Part shown: piece after piece, positions 34,664-41,888 of the stretch
Layout: the number at the start of each line of letters is the position of its first letter
How positions within the stretch are numbered: position 1 is the stretch's first letter
Assembly: GCF_025751535.1 (NCBI RefSeq)
Contig: NZ_JAOWLC010000003.1
Coordinates: 1-64,000, forward strand
Source: Lentibacter sp. XHP0401
GTDB lineage: Bacteria > Pseudomonadota > Alphaproteobacteria > Rhodobacterales > Rhodobacteraceae
DNA: 64,000 bases
Reading direction: 5' to 3'
The notes under the pieces: generated by a model
What the model saw: only the letters and a program-made list of their open reading frames with translations
Database searches by the model: none
Told to the model about the DNA's origin: nothing
Position numbers and translations under genes: made by a program

Positions 34664-35644
34664 TTAGTTACCGTAAATCTGGTCGGCAGGAATTTCTGCA
34701 CCAGCATTTTCAGTGAACCACTCTGCCGCACCGGGGTGCCAAGGCAAAACGCCTGCGTTCTTGGTCCAGTTGTCAGGTGTCGATGAACGCGCCGCGCGGT
34801 GAATGTTCACCATGCGCTCGTTGTCAGACATAACAACATCCACAGCCGCTTTCACAAAGCTGGCAGGCAGGTCGCAGTTCGCAATCGCAAAGTTCCACAT
34901 CGAAACAGAACGCGCATCTTTTTCAAGTGTGGTGTAAACACCTGCGCCAATGTCAAAGCCCGAAACAGGGAAGGCCGCCATAAGCTTGGCCTGCTCTTCT
35001 TCGGTAAACTCGATGATGTTCACTTCCGTTTGCACTTCAAGCTGGCTCACAGCAGGCACAGGAACACCCGCGGCAAACGCGATCACGTCCAGCAAGCCGT
35101 CCTGAAGCTGGCCACCAAGGTCAGCCCAACCGCCGTTGCGGCGCTCGTAGTTTACCCCCAGCTCGTCCATCATGCGCGGGAAGTATGTGTCCGATGTCGA
35201 GCCCGCAGGGCCAAAGCCGATACGCGCGCCGTCAGGGATGCTGTCGATGGATGTGATGCCTGAAGATGTCAGCGCCGTCACAGAAAACGGTGTCTGATAC
35301 ATAGGGAACATCGCGCAGGCTTTGGTCATTTCAAGGCCAGGCGCGATAGGGTTTGTGCCGGCGATTGATTCAGCAGCAGGACCCATTGTGGTCATACCGA
35401 ACTGCGCGTCGCCCGTGTGCACAAGTGCCATGTTCTGCATTGGTCCGCCGGTGACTTCGCCACCGCCCGTCAGGCCAAGCTCTTCCGCAACAAGGTTCGC
35501 CCAGCCGGAACCATAGGCAAAATATGTGCCCCCCTGTGAGGCTGTGCCCACAGTAAAGCTCGTCGGCCAATCGCTGCGGTCTTCTTCAGCAAATACAGCC
35601 GATGCTGTGAGTGCTGTTGTTGCAATAAGTGTTACAAGTTTCAT
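34664..35644 (-). CDS. TAXI-family TRAP transporter solute-binding protein
   Basis: A 326-residue periplasmic protein with signal peptide (KLVTLIATTALTASAVFAEE). The TAXI signature is FTVGTASQGGTYFAYGSGWANLVAEELGL, and further family blocks are AMFPMYQTPFSVTALTSSGITSIDSIPDGARIGFGPAGSTSDTYFPRMMDELGV. It captures the solute and delivers it to the fused permease. GGAGG lies just before its start, and a candidate sigma-54 promoter about 27 bases upstream fits control by the neighbouring DctD-like activator. Confidence 0.94.
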   Translation of the reverse strand: MKLVTLIATTALTASAVFAEEDRSDWPTSFTVGTASQGGTYFAYGSGWANLVAEELGLTGGGEVTGGPMQNMALVHTGDAQFGMTTMGPAAESIAGTNPIAPGLEMTKACAMFPMYQTPFSVTALTSSGITSIDSIPDGARIGFGPAGSTSDTYFPRMMDELGVNYERRNGGWADLGGQLQDGLLDVIAFAAGVPVPAVSQLEVQTEVNIIEFTEEEQAKLMAAFPVSGFDIGAGVYTTLEKDARSVSMWNFAIANCDLPASFVKAAVDVVMSDNERMVNIHRAARSSTPDNWTKNAGVLPWHPGAAEWFTENAGAEIPADQIYGN

Positions 35645-35670
35645 TTAGGTTTTCCTCCACTAAGATTAGC

Positions 35671-35687
35671 TAGCCTCTCCCTGGCCA
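35671..35687 (-). promoter_or_regulatory. Candidate sigma-54 (-24/-12) promoter of the TRAP operon
   Basis: Read leftward the sequence is TGGCCAGGGAGAGGCTA. The GG of the -24 element and the GC of the -12 element are exactly 10 bases apart, as required; the -12 box is AGGC instead of TTGC. Predicted transcription would start near 35660, leaving a short leader containing the GGAGG site. Two TTGGGTCA direct repeats (35804-35811, 35836-35843, 32 bp apart) upstream could be activator sites. Confidence 0.45.
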
Positions 35688-35767
35688 GCCTCCAAACCAA
35701 ACGCCAAAGCGCTATGATTTGAATATTGCAGACAGCAATCGCACCACAGGATCAACTGCACCATAGG

Positions 35768-35785
35768 ATTGTTAGCGCTATCAAT
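35768..35785. promoter_or_regulatory. LacI-type operator upstream of the TRAP binding-protein gene
   Basis: ATTGTTAGCGCTATCAAT is an 18-bp near-perfect palindrome (16 of 18 positions) centred on AGCGCT. It closely resembles TGTTAGCGCTAACA-type operators of gluconate-GntR-like LacI regulators; such a regulator is encoded at 16.2-17.2 kb. A second smaller palindrome (ATTGC-N5-GCAAT) is at 35725-35739. Confidence 0.5.
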
Positions 35786-35877
35786 TTCTACCATACACCG
35801 CTTTTGGGTCACAATGGGAACAAACCGTTAATAACTTGGGTCAAAAACGTAACATAATACACAAGCAAGAGTCACGT

Positions 35878-37200
35878 TTAGGCATCCGGCTTCGAAAGCC
35901 CGTGCTTCTGCATCTTCTCATAGAGCGTCTTGCGCGACAGCCCCAAGGCCTCATATGTTGGCTTCAAGCGCCCCTGATGCGCCGTCAGACACGCCATAAT
36001 AAGCGATTTTTCATGCGCCGCAACGCCCTGCGCCAGCGTCACACCAGCCGCTTCCGCCGAAACGGCTGCAACAGGGTCAAGCCCAAGCACAAACCTGTCC
36101 GCCGCATTGCGCAGCTCTCGCACATTTCCGGGCCAGTCCTGCGTGGCAAGTTGCAAAAGAACGTGCTCCGGCACATCGGGCATCGGCTTTGAATAACGCG
36201 CAGCCGCCTGCGCAGCGAGGTTGAGAAACAGCGAGGGAATATCATTGCGCCGTTCGCTCAGTGGCAGAACGTCAACAGTCACAACATTCAACCGATAGAG
36301 CAGATCGGCCCGAAAGCTCCCCTCCGCAACTGCGGCCTCAAGATCGGTCTTCACCGCAGCAACTATGCGGATGTCCAAAGCCACAGGATCGTTCGAGCCC
36401 AGCCTGCAAACTTCGCGGTTCTGGATGGCGTGCAAAAGCTTCGCCTGCACCGCAACAGGCAGACTGTCTATCTCGTCCAGAAACACCGTGCCCTGACGGG
36501 CATATTCAAACTTGCCATACCGCGCCCGCATCGCGCCGGGAAAGGCCCCGGCCTCGTGGCCAAACAGCTCTGTCTCGACAAGATTGGCAGGCAAGGCCGC
36601 GCAGTTGATATGCACAAACGGGTGCCGCCCGCGCTCTGACAAATCATGCAGCGCGCGCGCCACCACATCCTTGCCCGCACCCGTTGGCCCCGTCACCAAA
36701 ACGTCGGCATCTGTTGCCGCAATCGCCCGCACCTTTTTGCGCAGCGCAACAGCGGCATCAGAGCGGCCAATCAACCGCGCCTCCAGCTTGTCGCGCCCGC
36801 CCGCTTCGCGCTTCAGATGACGGTTCTCCAGTGTCAGTCGCCGCTTTTCCAAAGCGTGCTGCACAGTGCTCACAAGCCGCGCGGGCGCAAACGGCTTCCC
36901 GATAAAATCATAGGCTCCCTCACGCATGGACTGCACCGCAAGCTCCACATCACCATGCCCTGTGATCAGGATCACGGGAAACTCGGGGTCAATCTCCAAC
37001 ACCTGCCGCATCAGCCAAAGCCCGTCTTTGTCTGGCATGCGAATATCGGTCACCAGCACCCCGTCATACCCGCGGCTGATCTTGGCCAAAGCCTCCTCGG
37101 CCCGCCCGAACACAGCGGCAGGCAGATCGGCAAGCATCAGCGTCTGGGCGCCCGCTTTGCGCAGCTCTTCCTCATCATCTACAAAAAGCACAGTCTGCAT
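35878..37200 (-). CDS. Sigma-54-dependent response regulator, DctD-like
   Basis: A 440-residue activator. It has a receiver domain (phospho-acceptor Asp in GVLVTDIRMPDKDG) and a central AAA+ domain with Walker A GPTGAGKDVVAR and Walker B GTVFLDEIDSLP. The sigma-54 contact loop reads GAFPGA instead of GAFTGA. A C-terminal Fis-type helix-turn-helix (GRLKPTYEALGLSRKTLYEKMQKHGL) completes it. With the kinase encoded upstream (one-base overlap) it forms a DctBD-type system for C4-dicarboxylate-like solutes; the adjacent TAXI TRAP operon is the obvious target. Confidence 0.92.
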   Translation of the reverse strand: MQTVLFVDDEEELRKAGAQTLMLADLPAAVFGRAEEALAKISRGYDGVLVTDIRMPDKDGLWLMRQVLEIDPEFPVILITGHGDVELAVQSMREGAYDFIGKPFAPARLVSTVQHALEKRRLTLENRHLKREAGGRDKLEARLIGRSDAAVALRKKVRAIAATDADVLVTGPTGAGKDVVARALHDLSERGRHPFVHINCAALPANLVETELFGHEAGAFPGAMRARYGKFEYARQGTVFLDEIDSLPVAVQAKLLHAIQNREVCRLGSNDPVALDIRIVAAVKTDLEAAVAEGSFRADLLYRLNVVTVDVLPLSERRNDIPSLFLNLAAQAAARYSKPMPDVPEHVLLQLATQDWPGNVRELRNAADRFVLGLDPVAAVSAEAAGVTLAQGVAAHEKSLIMACLTAHQGRLKPTYEALGLSRKTLYEKMQKHGLSKPDA

Positions 37201-38978
37201 TATTGAGCCGCTATCTCTTCAGGGGTGGCCGCCTGCAACGTCACCGAAAACTCGGCCCCGCCTTCAGGGTGGTTGCGCGCTGCAAGCGTGCCGCCAAAGT
37301 CATTCACGATATTATAAGAAATCGACAAGCCAAGGCCAAGGCCGTTGCCGGGTGACTTGGTGGTGAAGAAAGGATCAAACATCTGCTGGCTGATTTCCTC
37401 GCCAATCCCCGGCCCCGTATCGCGCACCAGAACACTCGTGCCCGATACAGTCACCCTGACAACAGGTGCGCTCTGCTCCGCCATTGCATCCAAAGCATTG
37501 TTGAGCAGGTTCAGGATCACCTGTTGCAACCGCACATGCCCGCCAATCACCCACACATCCGCCTTAGGTGGTGTATACTCAATCCGCCCGCCGCCCGTTG
37601 CCAGCCTCACATCCAGAACCGCAATCGCATCCTGCACCACCGTGTTCAAAAGCAAAGGCCGTGTGGCCTGTTGCGGGCGGCGGGCAAAGTTGCGCAGATG
37701 GGTCGAAATCGTGGCCATCCTGTCGGCCATCTTAGATATGCTCTCAAGGTTCTCGTCGGCCTGCGCAGTATCCTTACGCTTCAGAAAAGCGCGCGCATTG
37801 TCTGCATAGGCTTTCACGGCGGCAAGCGGCTGGTTCAATTCATGTGATAAAGCCGCCGACATCTTCCCCAATCCCGCCAGCTTTCCCGCCTGAACAAGGT
37901 CCATCTGGGTGCGCTCAAGGTCTGCCAAAGCGCGGCGCAAATCGGCGGTGCGGCTTGTCACCGCATCTTCCAGCGCCCGCTTGGCCCTCTGCTCCCGCAC
38001 AAAAGCTTCTCTCTGCCGCCCTCGCTTCAACATAAAGGCCAGAAGCCCCGCCAGAAGCAAAAGCACACTCAGCTCGACAAGCAAAAGCGTGCGCACGGCG
38101 TTCAGCGTCGCAAGCGTGGTGGGCGAGAGCGAGGCGATCGTCCAGTCGTAATCCGGCAAATGCAGCCGCGTCATAACCAGCCCCTCGGTTTGCCCCGTCT
38201 CAACATCCACGTACTGCGCAGTATCGCTGAGATCATATGTGGTAATCGGCAGCCGTTCGATCCGGTCAATCGGATACTGTAAATATTGCGCAATAACCTG
38301 ATGGGTCCGCTCGCTCAAAGGCCGCATCGCCCTAAAGTGCCAGTCAGGCCGCGAGGACATGAGAATAAAATCGTTGCGGTCCGTCACGATAAAATCGCTG
38401 TCCGCACCACGCCAGACACTCTCGAATGCATCAATGTTAAACTTGACGGCAAGCACACCGACAATCCGCGTTCCGTCTTCCACAGGAGCGGCGTAGAAAT
38501 ACCCGTGTTCACCCGTTGTGGTGCCGTGCACCTGAAAGCTCGAAAGCGCACCTTCAAGCGCTTGGGAAAAATAGGCGCGATAGCTGAAGTTTCGCCCCAC
38601 AAAGCTCATGGGCTGACGATACGAAGCCGCCGCAAGCGTCTTGCCGGTGATGTCCATCAAAAACACATCCGAGGCCCGCACAGCAGTTGCTGTCTGGCGC
38701 AGGTCTTCATTTACCTGCGCCAAAAGCTGCGCATTGTCAGGCTCTGTCAAAAGCTCGGCCAATATACCGCGCTCGGCAATCAGGGCTGGCAAAGGCGCAT
38801 AACGGTCAATCGCGGCACGCAGGCTCTCGGCGGCAAGCTTCAGCGGCACAGTGTCCTGCTCTGCCTGCTGTCGGAAGTAATGCCGCTCCAGCGAAGGCAA
38901 CGCCATGACCCCCGCAAAAACTGCGGCTGCCACAAGACTGGCGATAAAAGCAAATGTGTTGCGACGGGACAAAAGCAC
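37200..38978 (-). CDS. Sensor histidine kinase, DctB-like
   Basis: A membrane sensor with an N-terminal helix (FAFIASLVAAAVFAGVMAL), a double-Cache-type periplasmic domain (about 230 residues, with TAVRASDVFLMDITGKTLAAASYRQPMSFVGRNFSYRAYF), and a second helix (LLLVELSVLLLLAGLLAFML). A coiled coil follows, then the HisKA motif MSAALSHELNQPLAAVKAYADNARAFL and the ATPase motifs NNALDAM, VRDTGPGIG and NGLGLGLSIS. The start is unclear: no ATG fits. GTG at 38978 gives 592 residues; a TTG at 39014 gives 604. The insertion element lies just upstream and has removed the original leader. Confidence 0.87.
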   Translation of the reverse strand: MLLSRRNTFAFIASLVAAAVFAGVMALPSLERHYFRQQAEQDTVPLKLAAESLRAAIDRYAPLPALIAERGILAELLTEPDNAQLLAQVNEDLRQTATAVRASDVFLMDITGKTLAAASYRQPMSFVGRNFSYRAYFSQALEGALSSFQVHGTTTGEHGYFYAAPVEDGTRIVGVLAVKFNIDAFESVWRGADSDFIVTDRNDFILMSSRPDWHFRAMRPLSERTHQVIAQYLQYPIDRIERLPITTYDLSDTAQYVDVETGQTEGLVMTRLHLPDYDWTIASLSPTTLATLNAVRTLLLVELSVLLLLAGLLAFMLKRGRQREAFVREQRAKRALEDAVTSRTADLRRALADLERTQMDLVQAGKLAGLGKMSAALSHELNQPLAAVKAYADNARAFLKRKDTAQADENLESISKMADRMATISTHLRNFARRPQQATRPLLLNTVVQDAIAVLDVRLATGGGRIEYTPPKADVWVIGGHVRLQQVILNLLNNALDAMAEQSAPVVRVTVSGTSVLVRDTGPGIGEEISQQMFDPFFTTKSPGNGLGLGLSISYNIVNDFGGTLAARNHPEGGAEFSVTLQAATPEEIAAQ

Positions 38979-39018
38979 GGTGCAATTATGCTGACGGCAG
39001 CAACTTGTTGGCAATGCC

Positions 39019-39026
39019 TAATTTAA
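39019..39026. repeat. Left 8-bp target-site duplication
   Basis: TAATTTAA directly precedes the left terminal inverted repeat and recurs at 41778-41785 directly after the right one. An exact 8-bp duplication is characteristic of IS1595-family insertion and shows that the element is intact and not strongly diverged since insertion. Confidence 0.92.
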
Positions 39027-39051
39027 GGCGATGTTATACTTGACAAACCAA
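39027..39051 (+). repeat. Left terminal inverted repeat of the IS1595-type element
   Basis: Starts GGCGATGTTATACTTG; matches the right end (reverse complement) at 23 of 25 positions. The two differences are G/A at position 7 and A/G at position 17. Confidence 0.9.
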
Positions 39052-39093
39052 TGGCTATTTCGTATCTATAGTGTATAGAAACGAGGTTCACCA

Positions 39094-40044
39094 ATGTCCG
39101 CACTGTCCGCCCCTTACATGCACAACGAAGCCGCAGCGTTTGCGCACGTTGAGGGTATGCTTTGGCCGGAAGGGCCTGTTTGCCCCGCTTGCGGCGTGGT
39201 CAACAACGCTTATGCCCTTAAAGGTGTTCGCTCTAAGCCATCCAAAAAGAATCCCGAAGGCGTTGAGCGTCACGGCCTCAAGAAATGCAAAGACTGTGGC
39301 AAGCAGTTCACTGTGCGCATTGGCACGATATTTGAGAGCAGTCACGTAAAGCTGAACCTGTGGCTGCAAGCAATCTACCTTATGACCAGCAGCAAGAAGG
39401 GCATTAGCAGCCACCAGCTGCACCGCACTCTGGGCGTAACAGTCAAGACCGCATGGTTTATGTCCCACCGCATCCGCGAAGCTATGCGCGACGATACGAT
39501 CGTTGATTTTGGCGCTGGCGGCGGCACTGTTGAGGTCGATGAAACATTCATCGGCAAACAGCATGAGAAAAGCCCAACTGCGCGCGGTGGTGATCATAAG
39601 AACAAGCTCCTAACGCTTGTTGACCGCTCTACAGGCCGCGCTAAGTCCATTGTGGTGAAAGACCTCAAGGTTTCTACCCTACTGCCCATCTTGCGCGAAA
39701 ACATTGCCGAGGAGGCCGTCGTTTACACTGACGAAGCGCGTCAGTATTCCAAGCTCGGCAAGCATTTTGCTGACCATGACTTTACTACTCACAGTAAAGG
39801 CGAGTATGGCCGTGGCGTTGTCCACACGAATACCGTTGAGGGGTATTTCAGCATCTTTAAACGCGGCATGAAGGGCGTCTATCAGCACTGCAATAAACGC
39901 CATCTTCATCGTTATGCGGCAGAATTTGAGTTCCGTTACAATAATCGCATCGCCAATGGCGTGAACGATTTAGGCCGTGCAAATAACGCACTTTTCGGTG
40001 TTGTAGGAAAACGAGTTCTGTACAGGGACTCATTGGGCGCGTAG
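39094..40044 (+). CDS. IS1595-family (ISXO2-like) transposase
   Basis: A 316-residue transposase. The N-terminal zinc ribbon is CPACGVVNNAY...CKDCGKQFTVRIGTIFESSHVKLNLWLQAIYLM. The catalytic region carries the DDN/DDE-like residues in GGTVEVDETFIGKQ, VVYTDEARQY and GVVHTNTVEGYFSIFKRGMKGVYQHCNKRHLHRYAAEFEFRYNNR. The last string is the diagnostic ISXO2 block containing the catalytic Asn/Glu positions. Length is normal and no frameshift is seen, so it is probably active. The gene begins 43 bases inside the left inverted repeat. Confidence 0.95.
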   Translation: MSALSAPYMHNEAAAFAHVEGMLWPEGPVCPACGVVNNAYALKGVRSKPSKKNPEGVERHGLKKCKDCGKQFTVRIGTIFESSHVKLNLWLQAIYLMTSSKKGISSHQLHRTLGVTVKTAWFMSHRIREAMRDDTIVDFGAGGGTVEVDETFIGKQHEKSPTARGGDHKNKLLTLVDRSTGRAKSIVVKDLKVSTLLPILRENIAEEAVVYTDEARQYSKLGKHFADHDFTTHSKGEYGRGVVHTNTVEGYFSIFKRGMKGVYQHCNKRHLHRYAAEFEFRYNNRIANGVNDLGRANNALFGVVGKRVLYRDSLGA

Positions 40045-40067
40045 AATCTGCGCAGAAAGCGCAGAAA

Positions 40068-40928
40068 ATGACAAAGCCAATTAAAATCACAGTCAGCGGT
40101 ACAGATCATCGAGGCGGAGACGCCCCGACGGTCGAAGACCTTTTGTCTCAGATTCAAGATTTTGTCTACGTTCTACGCGAAGTTGAGAGCGCAGTTTCTG
40201 ATACCAGTAGTAGCGAGATTGTTTGGCGGGTTACAAACGCGACTAAAAACTCTCCTCTTACCATTGAGGTAACTCCTACACCAAAACAGCACGCCATGAA
40301 TATTGATATGCGCGCTGAGAAGGTCGTGCGCGCAACTGCTTTAGGGTTCCAAAAGATTGCACAGACTGGTGAGAGGCCCCCATTTTTCACTGATCAAGTC
40401 TTGGATCGCGCAGCAAAAGTCTATGCACGAGTGACAAATGGGTTGGCGACAACCGTAGTGGACTTCGGGGCCTATGAAGATGCTCCAATACTAAATGCCA
40501 CACCAAGCGCGGCTCGTGATATTGTAAAAAGACTCGATGCGGCGAAACGGCCTGCACCCATTTCCCATCGGGAATTAGGGTCTTTGGAGGGATTTATTTC
40601 CAAAGTGGAATTGGACGGATTTGGGCGACCAATAGTCTGGCTGAAATCTCGCCTAGATGGTCAAGTCGTGAAGTGTATATCTGACGAAGATGGCTTGGAT
40701 AGAATAGGACATTTTGAGGTTTCCGAAGTTCTAAAGGGCTTAAGGGTTCGAGTTCACGGCATGATGCACTTCAAAGACTTGGAGCAAATAACTTCCATTG
40801 ATGTTGATGGCGTTCACGTCTTTGAAGCCGATGCGGGGTTACCTGATTACGCTAGTATCGTAGCGCCCGATTTCACTGGTGGGCTTGAGGCCAGTGAGTA
40901 CCTAGAGGAGTTACGTCGTGATGGCTAA
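40068..40928 (+). CDS. IS1595 passenger protein of unknown function (286 aa)
   Basis: I do not recognise a family. The 286-residue protein has no signal peptide or membrane helix. Its first half (VEDLLSQIQDFVYVLREVESAVSDTSSSEIVWRVTNATKNSPLTIEVTP) looks alpha/beta with a helical segment. The second half (ISKVELDGFGRPIVWLKSRLDGQVVKCISDEDGLDRI) looks beta-rich. It begins 23 bases after the transposase stop and its end overlaps the PIN gene, after a GAGGAG ribosome site. A toxin-partner or antitoxin role is possible from the overlap, but it is large for an antitoxin. Base composition differs from the host genes. Confidence 0.75.
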   Translation: MTKPIKITVSGTDHRGGDAPTVEDLLSQIQDFVYVLREVESAVSDTSSSEIVWRVTNATKNSPLTIEVTPTPKQHAMNIDMRAEKVVRATALGFQKIAQTGERPPFFTDQVLDRAAKVYARVTNGLATTVVDFGAYEDAPILNATPSAARDIVKRLDAAKRPAPISHRELGSLEGFISKVELDGFGRPIVWLKSRLDGQVVKCISDEDGLDRIGHFEVSEVLKGLRVRVHGMMHFKDLEQITSIDVDGVHVFEADAGLPDYASIVAPDFTGGLEASEYLEELRRDG

Positions 40929-41445
40929 GTTGCCTTGGGTTTATTGGGATGCGTGCACTTGGATTGCCTACATCAATCAAGAGAAGTCCGTTTTGGGCAA
41001 GGATGGAACTCTAGAAAACCGTTTCGCTAAATGCCTAGAAGTTCTAGATCAGGCGAATAATAAATCACTGGAAATTGTAACCTCTGCTTTCACTTTAGCA
41101 GAGGTTTGCAAGAACCCAAATGTAAGAGAAAGTCCGTTGGACAACCTCCCAGCATTCTTTGAAAAATCCTATATCCTTGTTGTTCCCGTAGATATGTCGA
41201 TTGGAAGGCGAGCGCAGACCATGCAAGCGAGCGGACTAGTTAGCCTTAAGCCGCCAGACTCAATACATCTGGCTTCTGCAATAAGGGCAAAGGTCACAGA
41301 ATTGCACACATTCGATAGAGGCATACTGCAACTTGATGGCTTAGTTCCAGGTGCGGACGGGAAACCTTTAAAGATATGCAAGCCGTCGGAGGGTTTGCCC
41401 CTTGGCCCACTGTTTGAAGGGGATGAAGATGAAAGAGAAGACTAA
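40921..41445 (+). CDS. PIN-domain protein (putative ribonuclease) in the insertion element
   Basis: A 174-residue PIN-fold protein. Acidic active-site residues are placed as in PIN nucleases: VYWDACTWIAYI (first Asp), FTLAEVCKNP (Glu), KPPDSIHLASAIRA (Asp) and LHTFDRGIL (Asp). PIN proteins are metal-dependent RNases, often VapC-type toxins. Start: ATG at 40921 or GTG at 40918, both behind GAGGAG at 40905-40910. It overlaps the 286-residue gene before it and the small charged gene after it, so the three are probably co-translated. Whether it acts as a toxin, or in maintenance of the element, is not known. Confidence 0.85.
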   Translation: MAKLPWVYWDACTWIAYINQEKSVLGKDGTLENRFAKCLEVLDQANNKSLEIVTSAFTLAEVCKNPNVRESPLDNLPAFFEKSYILVVPVDMSIGRRAQTMQASGLVSLKPPDSIHLASAIRAKVTELHTFDRGILQLDGLVPGADGKPLKICKPSEGLPLGPLFEGDEDERED

Positions 41446-41584
41446 AACCCAGCGTGAACGCTTTGAAGAAACGGCCCGTCAGCTTGAGTGCGACGAGGAC
41501 GAAGCGAAGTTCAACGCTGATCTGAAAAAGATTGCAAAAGCCAAGGCGGCAACGGGAAAATCAAGAAGTTCAAAAGATGGATGA
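41429..41584 (+). CDS. Small charged passenger protein (51 aa)
   Basis: A 51-residue, highly charged, probably helical protein (RERFEETARQLECDEDEAKFNADLKKIAKAKAATGKS). Its ATG at 41429 lies 6 bases after AAGGGG and overlaps the end of the PIN gene; an ATG at 41423 is also possible. Its size, charge and overlap with the PIN gene would suit an antitoxin or nucleic-acid-binding accessory protein, but no family is recognised. Part of the passenger set in the insertion element. Confidence 0.6.
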   Translation: MKEKTKTQRERFEETARQLECDEDEAKFNADLKKIAKAKAATGKSRSSKDG

Positions 41585-41750
41585 TTTAGCTCTGCAGATA
41601 GGAAGGATCGTGCTTGCTGGTGCGTTTCTTTTCGGATGGTTTGCCGCAGGTGTAAAAGCTGCTGACAATGGACATGAGGCGCTTGCTTGGGTGATTGGCT
41701 TAACCCCACCGGCAATTTTTATCTTGGCGCTATTTGGCGTCTTTAGTTAG
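41577..41750 (+). CDS. Small membrane passenger protein (57 aa)
   Basis: A 57-residue protein with two hydrophobic helices (LALQIGRIVLAGAFLFGWFAAGV and ALAWVIGLTPPAIFILALFGVF). The ATG at 41577 overlaps the previous gene's end; the stop at 41750 is two bases from the right inverted repeat. No family is recognised. Its tight fit between the neighbouring gene and the repeat argues that it is real cargo. Confidence 0.6.
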   Translation: MDDLALQIGRIVLAGAFLFGWFAAGVKAADNGHEALAWVIGLTPPAIFILALFGVFS

Positions 41751-41752
41751 AT

Positions 41753-41777
41753 TTGGTTTGCCAAGTATAATATCGCC
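41753..41777 (-). repeat. Right terminal inverted repeat of the IS1595-type element
   Basis: Reverse complement begins GGCGATATTATACTTGG and matches the left end at 23 of 25 positions. Confidence 0.9.
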
Positions 41778-41785
41778 TAATTTAA
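41778..41785. repeat. Right 8-bp target-site duplication
   Basis: TAATTTAA, identical to 39019-39026, directly after the right inverted repeat. Confidence 0.92.
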
Positions 41786-41827
41786 AGCCACCTTGAAAAT
41801 CAGCACGTTTCCGGCCTCTGCGCGGCC

Positions 41828-41846
41828 CGTAAGGTTTGCGTAAGGT
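41828..41846 (+). promoter_or_regulatory. CGTAAGGT tandem repeat upstream of eptA, likely response-regulator site
   Basis: CGTAAGGT occurs at 41828-41835 and 41839-41846, a direct repeat with 11-bp period, 43-60 bases before the eptA start. OmpR/PhoB-family response regulators bind such one-turn tandem repeats overlapping the -35 region. The operon encodes one at its distal end. A -10-like TAAAAC lies about 18 bases downstream. Regulator pairing is inferred. Confidence 0.5.
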
Positions 41847-41888
41847 AGCCATGATCAACAGCGCTAAAACAATAGCGCGGTTTATCCT

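Larger units (their letters stand above)
39027..41777 (+). mobile_element. IS1595-family insertion element with four passenger genes (2751 bp)
   Basis: The element is bounded by 25-bp inverted repeats (39027-39051 and 41753-41777) that begin GGCGAT, end CAAACCAA and differ at two positions, and by the 8-bp duplication TAATTTAA. It holds an ISXO2-like transposase and four same-strand genes: a 286-residue protein, a PIN-domain protein, a 51-residue charged protein and a 57-residue membrane protein. The last gene stops two bases before the right repeat. Composition of the passenger part is visibly more AT-rich than the surroundings. Inserted between the dctB-like and eptA genes. Confidence 0.93.

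Noticed and set aside
35685-35705. A second -24/-12-like element (TGGCGTTTGGTTTGGA, minus strand) upstream of the TAXI gene
   Set aside because: Its -12 box has GG in place of the essential GC; the element at 35671-35687 keeps both invariant dinucleotides.
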